From the IMG/VR virus record IMGVR_UViG_3300032236_000879, positions 1 through 64,000 of that record: a DNA stretch of 64,000 nucleotides; one strand, 5' to 3'. The number at the start of each line of letters is the position of its first letter. Position 1 is the first letter of the stretch. Shown here piece by piece: positions 50,601 to 56,450 of this stretch. The notes beneath the pieces are model-generated. The model saw nothing but the letters and a program-made list of their open reading frames with translations. It made no database searches and was not told the DNA's origin. Source of the DNA: a virus. The translations under genes and the position numbers were made by a program.

Positions 50601-53600
50601 GATATCATTTATCACAATAGTGTCTATGTGATGACTTCGAATAATTCTGCAACACCTATCTTTAGAAGTAGCAATGGAATCGATTGGAGCACTAACGGAT
50701 ACTTCACTCCTTGGGGAGCAGACGGTTGGTCTGATTTCAACTATGATATGACTTCACTGAATGTTGCTGCACTTGCATTAAACAGTGTAACGACATTTAA
50801 TAACTTCTGGTTTGCAGCAGGTGATAGTATCGTGTCTAGCAATGACACATATGTCTGGGGCAAGGTACATTCTTATCCTTCTGCAAACGCAGTGACACTA
50901 TATAGCATTGCTTCTGTTTCGATTCCTAATTTTACAGGATTGATTGCAGTAGGTAAAGGGTTGAGACTCGACTATTCTACTGGAACAACTCAGCTAGTCC
51001 CTACAGATATTATCTCAACTAGTACAGACGGGTTGATCTGGCAAGACCTTGCCTCGCTCACTGATAAAACATTCCGCGCAGTGGCAGCTAATACAAACAG
51101 AATCACTGTTGTTGGTGACAGCGGAGTTATCTACTACTCTACTGATGGAATAAACTTCTTAGGATTGAATGAAGCAACAGTAACTAACGTAGATGACGCG
51201 AATAACATTCTATCGTTAACCAACACTGCTGGGCTGACCGTAGGGGATACTATTAGATTCACTACTGCATTTTCATCTATTCTAGCAGGAACAACATATT
51301 TTGTCAAGAGCATCATCAGCCCGACAAGAATAACAATTTCTGCTACATTAGGCGGTGCCACTAAAACATTGACTCCTTATGCTATCAATAGTCAAATCAT
51401 CGCATATAAGTATGATCCAGCTAATCCAAATCCGAATGCATTGTACAATATCATCTATGCTAATGATCTCTGGGTAGCAATCGGTGCTGCAGGAACAATC
51501 AAGACTTCTTCAGATGGTATGTCATGGACTGTACGTTCATCAGGTACAACACATAATCTGAACGGTATTATTTGGTCAGGTACAGAATTCACAGTAGTAG
51601 GTGATAACAATACAGTAATAACTTCTACTGATGGCATCACTTGGTCGGGCTCAACGATATTCAGTGTCTTGCCTTCAACATATGATGTCAAGGGAGCAGA
51701 TTTCCAATACGGATATGCACCGGAAGAACTCGTTGCAGGAAATGTTCGTGATGATCTAGCGATGACAGTAGTCACCCGTCCCGGAACAAACTGGGATGCA
51801 GCAGAATATTCAAACGTTGGATATAATGTTATATCTATTGAGGTTGCACCGAAAACACAAACACAAACTATCTATAACTTTGATCGTATTGTTCAAGTTC
51901 CAGTACAGGTATCAGTACAAGTACTAGATGCATCTACTATGTTAGGAACAACACTATCACCGACTCAGTATAGTGTAGACTGGGTGAACAAAAATATCAT
52001 CCTAAACTCTCCTATCTCATTCACTCCTGACATGCAGAAGTTGAGGATTGATATATATGAAGTTGGAAATGGGGAACAGCTAGTAAAAGCAAGTACACAT
52101 AATGATCCGATCAGAACTAACGTAGATACCGGATTTAACGAGATTTACTTAAATTGTAATTACAGTGCTAACATCTTTAATGGTAGTGGTGTGATCAAAC
52201 CCGGTTCATTTGATCTAACAGTGACTGCTGTTGCAACAGATAGCATTACCAATTCAATAACGTGCGATGATGTATCCCAGTTTTCAATTGGACAAGCGGT
52301 GACATTTACAGGGGTGGTATTTGGAAACCTACAAACCAATACCACTTATTACATCAAATCAATCAGTATGATAACTGAATCTATCACAGTATCATTATCA
52401 TATGATCCTATTACAGGAATCGCAGGACCTACTACAAACTTGACCACCGATACAGGAACAATGTCTGTTAACCTAGCATACGGTTCAGATATTCCTTGGA
52501 CTACTCCTTATGTAGTTCACAATGGAACTAGACTTGTTCAAGGTTACTCAAGTCAAGTGACAGGAACGTCTTCTATAACCAATACCGTCATCACTAATTC
52601 TACTGCTGGTATGACTGTAGGAATGCCAGTAACATTCAGTAAGAGTGTGTTTGGTGTGCTTTCTCCTATAACAAGATACTACGTAGCATCAATCATAGAT
52701 AATAATAATTTCACTGTTTCTGCAACTCCTAATGGATCAACAGTGACCCTTACTGATGCAGCAGGTGCAGCATATTATATCACTAATGATTTCGCATTTG
52801 GGTTACAGCCAAACAAAATTCAAGCAACACTCATATTTGCAACTGATACATATACTCGTGCAAATGATTATATTGCTTACTCTGTGTTCGGGGAATCTGA
52901 ACCAGCAGAATACGGATATACTGTTCCGGAAAGACAAGAATTTGTAGCGAACGGAACTACAGTAGCATTCACCTTAGGTAACTATGTCGGTGGTGATAAC
53001 CCAACAAATGCAATCGTAGAGATCAACGGGATTCGTCAATCGTCATCCAAATACACTATTAGCTTTGGTACTAATAGTGTTATATTTGCAACACCTCCTG
53101 CAAATGGTGCGATTGTCGCAGTCACGAGCTACAATGTCACTGATCGTCAATATCTAAATAGCCAATACGGTATCACAGGTAATGTTGGAAGTGCATTTGC
53201 TACTTTTGTGGTAGGACAAACTAACAACGTGACCGGAACATGGGATCAAAATTCACCGTCCGCGCAGACATGGGATGAGAATTCTCCTTCAATTATCTCG
53301 TGGGATGAGCAACAAAATTGGTTGACATTAAGTTCAGGTACTACAGGAGTATTGCACGTAAACGATCCTATCATCTTTAGTGCTCCTACTATCGGTGGAC
53401 TCGTTGCCGGACAAACATACTATGTGACTCAGATTCTTGACACAAGTAATTTTGTGATTTCTGCTACATTGGGTGGTCCGGCAGTCGTATTAACTAACGA
53501 TACCGGATCAATGACTGCAAATGCGAATGCGTTGATCGTTGCTCAGATCACTAACATAAACAATAACATTACATCTCCTATTGCAGATACAGTTGCTACT

Positions 53601-55166
53601 GCTACAGCGACCGGAACTAATAGAATAACAGTACTAAGCACGAGCGGATTTATCGCAGGTGCTACTGTTCAGTTCCGTGGTACTTCTTTCGGTGGACTTG
53701 CAACTGATGGTACTATCTATTTTGTGGGAACAATAGTTGATGGAACACACTTTACTATCGTTGATTCTACTAACACAACTGTTCCGCTCTCAAATGCTAC
53801 TGGAACAGTAGAAGTTATCGTCGGTGGTCAGCCTGCAGTACGTGTCATAACTGCAATTCAAACTGGATTCGCAACTAACACCTTAATAAGAATCGATGGA
53901 ACTCAAGGTTCTACTCAATTGAACAACAATACATATTATGTAAGAGTGATTGATCCGTATACATTTGATCTTTATACCCAACCGTTCACTGCGGCATTGA
54001 ATGGTGTTAATTATCCGGTAACTAATGTCTCAAATTATGTGTCTGGTGGATTCATATGGAGACAGGGAACATTCTATCTGATCGACACATATGCAACCGC
54101 AACTACAGCAGCTAACGGACGTATCACTGTAGCTTCGACAGCAAAGTTAGTATACGGCACTCCGGTATACTTTACCCAATCTGGATATCAGAACGGACAG
54201 ACTTTGATGGGAAATCTTGTTCAGGGAACAGAATACTATGTACGTGATATAATTGATGCTACACATTTTACGGTTTCATCAACTAGAGGTGGCCCGATAA
54301 CAACAGTCACCACTGACACTGGATATATCAATGTTACACAGTGGGAACAGGGTAATGTTGACCGTCTATGGGTAACAGTCAATGGTTATCGCGTACCTTC
54401 TTCTAAGCTAAAGCTCAATGCAGTGAATGAAGTCAGCATCTTGACTACTATTAATCCAGGCGATGAAGTTGTGATGACCAGCATGATTCCTAATGCTACA
54501 CCAAATCAAGAAATCTACTTGAACTTTGTTGATGTGTATGGTGCGGGATCAGTATATAGAGCAGGTGCTGAAACTAGAACTTGGTTGACGCAAACCTTAG
54601 GCATTCTAGATACAGTCATGTACGTCAATGATGTTACTTCTTTAACAAAAGAAATAATACAAAATGTAACTGCTCCGACAGAAGTAAACGGATACTATAA
54701 CATTGGATTAACCGTAGATAAGAGAATTCTTACTGGGGTTACAGTACTCAACCATACAAAAAATCTGTATATCAATAGCAGCTATGTGAACGTGATACTT
54801 GTAGATTCTTCTCCTATAGTGCAGATCACTGCAGGCTCTTGGATCAACACAGGTGATCTACTCACCGTTATCACACTTGAAGGTAATACAGTATTCATGA
54901 ACGGTGAACAGATCAGATTTAGTAGCGTAGATTTTGTGACTAATACATTGAGTGGACTAGAGCGAGGCGCGAATGGCACGGGTGCACAACTCATAATTCC
55001 GCAATATACTGAAGTATATGGATTGTTAGATTCGGACAGATTGACTGATGTTGAATATCATCAAGTCTGGAATTCATATGTATATAACACAGTAGATGGT
55101 GACCCTCTACAGATTAGTCAGACTGTTTCTGCTACATTCTTAAGTGCTAGTGAGTATCCTGAATGA
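35664..55166 (+). CDS. Giant 6,500-residue baseplate/fibre protein with two beta-propellers
   Basis: An uninterrupted frame of 6,500 codons. N-terminus RIRTLNFLPEVFQTPPNAQF and QGYVGSKFGTGVNA resembles the large structural protein that follows gp6 in cyanophage-type genomes (T4 gp7 position). Residues ~2430-3160 hold FG-GAP-like blades (YFGTSVAVTKYGSTVLVGSP, SFGSNIAYAKNIYVIGANGP, YGAALDFNQYNVMIGSPNF). Residues ~4930-5330 hold Asp-box blades (STDGINF, SSDGMSW, STDGITW). A ~75-residue beta module (pattern F-x-G-x-x-x-G-G-(L/I)...G..YYV..I.....FTIS....G) recurs about a dozen times, mainly 4090-4820 and 5515-6220. EQI(S/R)(Y/F)...L.(G)L.RG modules lie near 3810 and 6410. It probably reaches from the wedge to the cell surface. 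Function of each domain is inferred. Confidence 0.85.
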   Translation: MARIRTLNFLPEVFQTPPNAQFLAATLDQLVNSPNVANVQGYVGSKFGTGVNATDAYVPEPTKARVDYQLDPAVVFTKPNETTANDFVTYPGILDAIKLAGGITDDNSKLFTSQFYSWDSFTNLDPLINFNQYYWLPDGPPAVTVAASTIFSKEAFVVTSNTNSYSIVREGSTTSNANPPITLLRGGTYTFAVNQNTRFWIQGAPGISGYSPTQPNQPVRDVYGVTNNGVETGFVTFEVPLKNAQDEFNFPNTVNVDVISTTSFDNINGQFVNSFAGIDGITSLLGLTVAFYNTPQEIAYISSYYGETSYDTNDPALVPPATLSIASCNTSAFTLASGNTSGLVVGGTVTFTGTVFGGVNPGQVYFINSIPSSNSFTIATSLNGPTLTLTAASGSMTANVNQGLYEDGYNANINTTFFTVTYIGDPTNPIIRLVPSGAIPSNTKIVPVYGVEWNNRPFYLDVANNLELIPYISAPLDVLYYQDGTDPNKVGTIHLIESNLNNTIDVDLQILGKKNYTAPNGVVFTNGLKVEFDGDVIPTSYLTGQYYVQGVGTAIELVNVETLVVPEKFSEGEYIAWDVTSWDIGNYDISLDIPVLADYIVIARNAISKNAWARSNRWFHIDVINATAKYNNDPTIVTTYATAANKAARPIIEFYPNLKLFDSGATGVNPVDFIDTTNTDALSTVPGSVAYYPDVQVYSTASATITASPTTPVSAGSFVVGNTYQISTYGTTTDWNAIAGTSYQNYAVGSRFVCVNAGSGNGFAVPLATSTTITVAASALNGTLADYMFIADSTGILPANSQITNISGTTTLTLTVTWAIPQNVVGASGVILYASDTTVNNYGLFPGARVIFAGDSDPNVRNKIYVSNFSVIAPSTTPTITLIVAEDGIIGPDTQTVITRGYTNAGLSYWFDGLYWNQAQQKVYLNQAPKFDVFDANGVSFGDSTVYPSTTFAGSKLFAYGLGTGTKDPVLGFPIRYSSVSNLGDISFDVSLNSDTFNYVYNSNPVTQKVNTGYVYNYTNAATYKRLLGWETAIAPSQQYQILEFNFVPGTTQTSNQFLCDIAPLAPLGPHETGWPRVKVYINNEYQDTNTYTYTTTDTTTTVILNTLPTVKTVIQILILSDQVSKAGYYQIPLNLSNNPFNTDLTVVNTGDIRTQYQDIFINSPIVTGTIFGTNNFRDCGDLVPYGTKIIQNSASLVLPGMSLRNPQYNLFNALQFNSNEYIKYKQLIVDTVQNTDYVQRYTPSQILDDAISQIAAAKSEVNAFFWSDMLPNQNSYISNTYVFNNDLDRSQYPLSHVYNFESANYNGVLVYLTRNIGGILAERQLITGVEYVISTDSPTLTITIPMLQGDNVTIKEYNQTYGSYVPNTPTKLGIYPKFIPGVVLDPNYTIPTYFIQGHDGSYTKLYGDYIPEANVLVDFRDQALLEFEQRVYNNLKLSTETPIKRYEVVPGFFRTSTYTWDQYLQIYSTQFLNWIGQNRIDYKTQYFSRVNEFTYNYTNSTSKVDNNPIVQGYWRGLYEYYYDTTTPNTTPWEMLGFEIMPDWWTSRYGPAPYTSDNGILWGDLEQGLVWNNGEPYINPLVARPGLSKIIPVDSNGNLLSPYKVIVGNYNPSTFNKDWKVGDDAPAELSYRRSSTYPFDLTRIFALTRPAEFYNLCVDLDHYKYNVEFNQYLVDDRSHLVPANIQVYGNGIAKTSYLNWIVDFEKQQGIDSTTELTTSLNNLDVRLVYRLAGYSDKSLLQFYVEKPSPSSTNASLLIPNESYAILLYDNQAFDRIMFSGVIVQQNDSYWTVYGNSQTNAYFQILDPNFNGNWTTLTTENISVKVAQSYSTNVSLVPYGTKFYSTQDLAQFLISYGKYLESKGMVFDAIENGIHVTWQQMVYEYLYWVQTGWSIGSIITLNPAATTMDINQPSAIVQPLTIQQQNFVLNQNLYPIKLNDLCINRDGTLLHMHTLNAGDTMAYAQFNLSNFEHGIVFDNYTLFNDTIYNLITGLYQNRIFVRGQKTAEWNGTVNAWGFILNQTDIHEFNSFTKYTKGEIVKYKNKYWTSLTIIEPSGVFDETKWKQINYSKIQQGMFANPSTRAYESTLYYDAQKANLHQDADLLSFSLIGYRPRDYLALIDLTDTAQVQVYKNMIRNKGTLNALNAFKGANLPQGGIQYDIYENWSILTGTYGGVLNENFVDFRLQQADMTGDPAIVSLTNGNGTAGTMQEVSIYDLYNYGTEITSPDILSTTTATPTQILYPSAGYVNFNDVKMSTYFYSGLPTATDINGKIIPIQNFYVGEFIWMANFKEKWGVFRWKPIGQVTQVRNNQNQTATVTFNTPHGLSKLDPMAIINFATSVDGYYIVTDVVNLYEVIINLSIVGANQTTVQGRGLGFAFESQRVATPSEIETLNLTENEFIKNLVWVDENNDGGWAVYEKSINYLYQNQLQLPESTTYGSAVAYTDTSGYLVGDAGANRVYRYSYNNVSGQSTLTQTVVPYGGSIATSFGSNIAYAKNIYVIGANGPGEDDIGNFIYVINDSIISTDMLKYQNDYIYASAADIAMSDDANWLYVSDIANGLVLAYRRDNITFNAGYFTSGETYIIDSLGTTDFTAIGAIQNKVGIAFIATGPGTGTGVATQASYKLAHIINCADLGLTADSKFGNSLSTNYDGSVLMIGAPDVADTSPVLANWGAAYVYQRAVQTFEAQYSSVPYQPFAFNLAWTPQTNTFLPPQTLTSTTVIGNYIYVNDATYLRINMPVMFIAGSAGAGLNNSGINPYVTYYIADIIENTIALKTSRSTSTIVSLIDGTITCTMYPQYDVNGSTRVYVSVNGKVVQDNNYALAGSTLYYTGNLQVGDIVNVSGTDFFMAQEFNSEYNNRPDVYFGTSVAVTKYGSTVLVGSPYEIDTDGKEGAVYSYTNGGAKYGLVIGTSPCNITSARTLLINGFAVYLPIGNAAVVANAINGSNINNIQAAATADNKIMIQLINSSLAGVDNKLLLTTFDSNLFGELGVELFTNTQIIKCPHQFGPTEFGYKVKTNHANSIVISAPVGTRYEGTVFDFTDDNNLDNDTVFDNNATQFVDTYPNAGAVYMFEYLSNYNENLANPGTWTYAQSTNDISTDYGYNPQYGAALDFNQYNVMIGSPNFQPYTLGGEVIVYNNATGANDWTVYRQSAPVVDINKVQNTQLYSASTNNTLTNLDYIDPLQNKLLGAARENLDFVTGVDPAVYNVSYNAEAGPVWGAPQVGKLWFDTANVRWVNYHQNDVVYNSKYWGEVFPGSDVAVYSWIASFIPPQNYQGPGVPYDVNQFVVNNTMNSSNVVVPVYYFWVRNTNVIFSKTGKTLSDSVVQNYISNPRTSGIPFMAPVLPNTFSIYNSGNFFNADDTVFHIGFANGSSQDIVHNEYSLIRENFADDFLPGFPNTNNAHNESGVHGDIGKEYIYGAPSSLYAKMIDSLAGCTPAGNIVPDPFLPLAVQSGVLVRPSQSFFYDRFAALDNYLSYANSVLINYPIFELREELSFLFTSGTYFNTPDYWSYVDWWATGYNNSTKASVQVAVYADLSTLNVPVGTIAKVNQNGAGKWEVYIQSYTNIWTRIGLQNGTLQFSSSLWDYSAGKLGWSGNFFDTTPFDLYPSEETRSIVRALNEQIYIGDLLIHRNKSLILLFEYIQSETIESQNFLPWLNKTSLVDVAHTIRELLPYEVYKTDDQVFLSGYVNEAKPYRVVIKDFLFKYTKTDVFEGDITDFDLPAIYDSVNQQFVSPQLIYTTDTSSDYEFNTTSQIWQNVNYSQWFQHYGLSVTGQPEFPITILSSYLNRRSTYIIVDNAHGFPTNGIITIGTEQISYSYVDRALNIIGGLTRGVNQTTPVDHIPGEQIIIDLPAVILLDGGRGYANPPKVTAVFDTTKYPAPREDATFEAVLGNGSVVQINVTNPGSGYAVLPDLVIEPALTVYFDNTNINSRFHTINVYAPALQTGDLIQYRPGTGAGAGRLADGQWYYINVLETSTISVIGLYTTYSNAINDQDRVTIFDNGTAAGMSLNLGAKASIITSSAPVRENIVTLRFDRTSYGSKIQDWQADSFYGAYFAGSYYSVDTTSSSSPLLLENTNPDINTITASADGVTFEITSVSNEEQTTWSSYTRSVGSTIAANNAIRLIPQDGNNNPLGAEPNASGTTIGFYVGMPIKFHGTVIGGIVQDQVYYVAQVLNEIDFTISAISGGSVVSLTNSTANYPLYCYTGEVVDTALINVNYPGILTATATSASNNAITVPLTAIGTGGTNGFYPGLTVFFTGTDSQFTAFGNAITANEVYYVNTIIDEQTFTISEFKNPTFTNVLHNVTENNTVYPITANVTQTIGSTDIVVVDSTQDFNLHDPVIFNSMVVSGNPVTTFGGIVSGTVYYVSQIVNGTEMKISQTSTGVTYNLSDQTGTAIATNQSNVVQLTTATGQLTLNVALPVSPGQVNGQKLKFYQTSTQFTGINTGVISNLIKTSVDATIGTVNKIAVGTTTNFYTNMPVQFEVATGGLLTGTTYYVIDYTGNGGITPTLQVVVSATSSTGNKLICKSGTNTGDLYVNMPLIFSGTGLGGIIIGEVYYVKSVVDSTHFTVSLSPGGATLTLANDSGYMLGTGDSYITVSLTPGGSLVSLSTSTTASTLDQIVTATPTFDISYILGGYRAIIANGGTGFAVDNVITISGTAVGGVSPANDIIITVAAVDTNGAITSISLAGNPPDIELSYYVKVVSATGLELYQDSLLSIPVNGKTLPYTGFTSANVTQTSSTGNIITVSSSTAFSINDEVIFTGNVIGNIVLGQPYYVISKPSSTQIRVSQLPNGSPFNPGNATGSCLVTKPGSFAYLPEPFYFQPSIIRYNNRLYECLVSNNDPEFVFGKWQLIDSGARNINAMDRVIGYYQPTANMPGKDLTQLFEGVSYPNPIYYGNAFQPSQQFELDTLLQDQPFYPTGVQLTSVVYNNGEYYAASNLTDYSAVLYSTDNVNWALTKLSSVNVHTTDIIYHNSVYVMTSNNSATPIFRSSNGIDWSTNGYFTPWGADGWSDFNYDMTSLNVAALALNSVTTFNNFWFAAGDSIVSSNDTYVWGKVHSYPSANAVTLYSIASVSIPNFTGLIAVGKGLRLDYSTGTTQLVPTDIISTSTDGLIWQDLASLTDKTFRAVAANTNRITVVGDSGVIYYSTDGINFLGLNEATVTNVDDANNILSLTNTAGLTVGDTIRFTTAFSSILAGTTYFVKSIISPTRITISATLGGATKTLTPYAINSQIIAYKYDPANPNPNALYNIIYANDLWVAIGAAGTIKTSSDGMSWTVRSSGTTHNLNGIIWSGTEFTVVGDNNTVITSTDGITWSGSTIFSVLPSTYDVKGADFQYGYAPEELVAGNVRDDLAMTVVTRPGTNWDAAEYSNVGYNVISIEVAPKTQTQTIYNFDRIVQVPVQVSVQVLDASTMLGTTLSPTQYSVDWVNKNIILNSPISFTPDMQKLRIDIYEVGNGEQLVKASTHNDPIRTNVDTGFNEIYLNCNYSANIFNGSGVIKPGSFDLTVTAVATDSITNSITCDDVSQFSIGQAVTFTGVVFGNLQTNTTYYIKSISMITESITVSLSYDPITGIAGPTTNLTTDTGTMSVNLAYGSDIPWTTPYVVHNGTRLVQGYSSQVTGTSSITNTVITNSTAGMTVGMPVTFSKSVFGVLSPITRYYVASIIDNNNFTVSATPNGSTVTLTDAAGAAYYITNDFAFGLQPNKIQATLIFATDTYTRANDYIAYSVFGESEPAEYGYTVPERQEFVANGTTVAFTLGNYVGGDNPTNAIVEINGIRQSSSKYTISFGTNSVIFATPPANGAIVAVTSYNVTDRQYLNSQYGITGNVGSAFATFVVGQTNNVTGTWDQNSPSAQTWDENSPSIISWDEQQNWLTLSSGTTGVLHVNDPIIFSAPTIGGLVAGQTYYVTQILDTSNFVISATLGGPAVVLTNDTGSMTANANALIVAQITNINNNITSPIADTVATATATGTNRITVLSTSGFIAGATVQFRGTSFGGLATDGTIYFVGTIVDGTHFTIVDSTNTTVPLSNATGTVEVIVGGQPAVRVITAIQTGFATNTLIRIDGTQGSTQLNNNTYYVRVIDPYTFDLYTQPFTAALNGVNYPVTNVSNYVSGGFIWRQGTFYLIDTYATATTAANGRITVASTAKLVYGTPVYFTQSGYQNGQTLMGNLVQGTEYYVRDIIDATHFTVSSTRGGPITTVTTDTGYINVTQWEQGNVDRLWVTVNGYRVPSSKLKLNAVNEVSILTTINPGDEVVMTSMIPNATPNQEIYLNFVDVYGAGSVYRAGAETRTWLTQTLGILDTVMYVNDVTSLTKEIIQNVTAPTEVNGYYNIGLTVDKRILTGVTVLNHTKNLYINSSYVNVILVDSSPIVQITAGSWINTGDLLTVITLEGNTVFMNGEQIRFSSVDFVTNTLSGLERGANGTGAQLIIPQYTEVYGLLDSDRLTDVEYHQVWNSYVYNTVDGDPLQISQTVSATFLSASEYPE

Positions 55167-55172
55167 TAAATA
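55165..55172 (+). promoter_or_regulatory. Late promoter box GATAAATA at the giant gene stop
   Basis: GATAAATA overlaps the TGA of the giant gene and stands 41 bases before ATG 55214. It would drive the three leader-bearing genes as a separate late unit. Confidence 0.6.
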
Positions 55173-55213
55173 AAAGAACACATTCTTTGAATGTTTAATT
55201 GGAAACGGAATAC

Positions 55214-55966
55214 ATGAGTAATTCAGACGACTTTAGAAAATTGATGACTCTCCTAGAGTCGATTGAACAGGGAAATCAATCCCAGCAGCTGGATGAGATT
55301 TTTGGTATTCCTGATCTTCCGGATTGGGTTCCTGGCAGTAAAGCAAATAAAAAAATGAAAGCTGATGAAAAAGCTAGTGAAGAAAAATATAAGAAAGAAT
55401 CCGAAGAAGTTGATCGTGTTTGGGATAATATTAAGGCAAGAAGCCAATCTATTCCGGTGTGGATGTATTTCTTTTGGCAGCCAAGCCAAACAATGGATTC
55501 ATTAAAAGAAGTTGCTCAAACGACTGGAATCTTAGAACCTTTTTTTGTTGATGCTAGTTATGACCCGGTTAAAGGAACAGGCAAAGCTTCAAATCCGAAT
55601 GCTGATGCATCAGGAATAATAGGTTCAATGTTGGCGGGTATGTTAGCAGTAGGGATAGTACCATCTAGTTATCTTGTATACCAAGGTAAAATATTGAAAA
55701 GTCCCTTAACAGGTCATAGAGCTATTGTTCATAGTCCGGGTATGTTTCCCGGTATGAGTGATTTCGGCAATCTTGATCATCCGGATACTGCAAGTTCAAA
55801 AAATAAGATAATCGATATTGTAAAACGTTGGACAGGACGGGGCGGGCCTCCTAATGGCGGCGGTGAAAGAACAACTGAACCTCAAAAAACTACTGTTGCA
55901 CCTCCGGGCGGACAAGGAAGCAACGTGATTCCCCTTAGACCGGTAGCTAATAGAAGAGCAGCATAA
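55214..55966 (+). CDS. Candidate packaged internal protein 1 with shared leader
   Basis: A 250-residue protein. I take ATG 55214 (MSNSDDFRKLMTLLESIE) because its start aligns with the two following genes; a TTG at 55199 is less likely. The first ~28 residues, ending QQLDE (Glu28), match the others and fit gp21's (L/I)-x-E cut. The rest has a Lys/Glu-rich helix, SIPVWMYFFWQPSQTMDSLK, a glycine-rich hydrophobic stretch (IIGSMLAGMLAVGIVP, ~137-152), YLVYQGKILKS, IIDIVKRW and a Pro/Gly/Thr tail. It is paralogous to the gene at 56451. No known function recognised. Confidence 0.7.
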   Translation: MSNSDDFRKLMTLLESIEQGNQSQQLDEIFGIPDLPDWVPGSKANKKMKADEKASEEKYKKESEEVDRVWDNIKARSQSIPVWMYFFWQPSQTMDSLKEVAQTTGILEPFFVDASYDPVKGTGKASNPNADASGIIGSMLAGMLAVGIVPSSYLVYQGKILKSPLTGHRAIVHSPGMFPGMSDFGNLDHPDTASSKNKIIDIVKRWTGRGGPPNGGGERTTEPQKTTVAPPGGQGSNVIPLRPVANRRAA

Positions 55967-55976
55967 AGGACAACAA

Positions 55977-56414
55977 ATGAACTCAGACGACTTTAGAAAA
56001 ATGATGACTCTACTGGAGTCAATTGAAACCCCGACACATCAGATAGATGAAGGCAAAGAACATCATGATGTATCATCAGGTAAATGGGCTGCTAGCGTTC
56101 CTGAAGGTCAGAAAGCACTCAATACTGCTTCAAACATAGTTTATAATAAACCGTTTGAACAACTTGACCCAGCTATTCGAAAAGTATTAGTTGCTGCTAT
56201 AACTGCTGCTGCTACAGTAGAAGAATGGTGGAAAACTGATTGGTTGGGAAACATTAAGGAACATTACTCACAGTTTATGTGTCCTAAACCCGAAGATGTC
56301 ATCAATCGTCTTCGTTCTGAATACCCTGAAATCATTACAGACAACAAACTTAATTCCGCAGTTAAACAAACCGTTAAAGAGTGGCGTAAATATCACCGCA
56401 CCGCGGCTCAATAA
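55977..56414 (+). CDS. Candidate packaged internal protein 2 with shared leader
   Basis: A 145-residue protein whose first 25 residues (MNSDDFRKMMTLLESIE...HQIDE) match its neighbours, while the remainder is unrelated to them: LDPAIRKVLVAAITAAATVE, EWWKTDWLGNIKEHYSQF, then a basic helical tail (VKQTVKEWRKYHRT). After a cut at Ile23-Asp-Glu25 the product would be about 120 residues. AAGGACAACAA precedes the ATG, 10 bases after the previous stop. A shared leader on a different body suggests the leader is a targeting tag. Function of the body is unknown. Confidence 0.7.
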   Translation: MNSDDFRKMMTLLESIETPTHQIDEGKEHHDVSSGKWAASVPEGQKALNTASNIVYNKPFEQLDPAIRKVLVAAITAAATVEEWWKTDWLGNIKEHYSQFMCPKPEDVINRLRSEYPEIITDNKLNSAVKQTVKEWRKYHRTAAQ

Positions 56415-56450
56415 ATCTTTATACACAAATAATGAAAAAAGCAGATAAAA

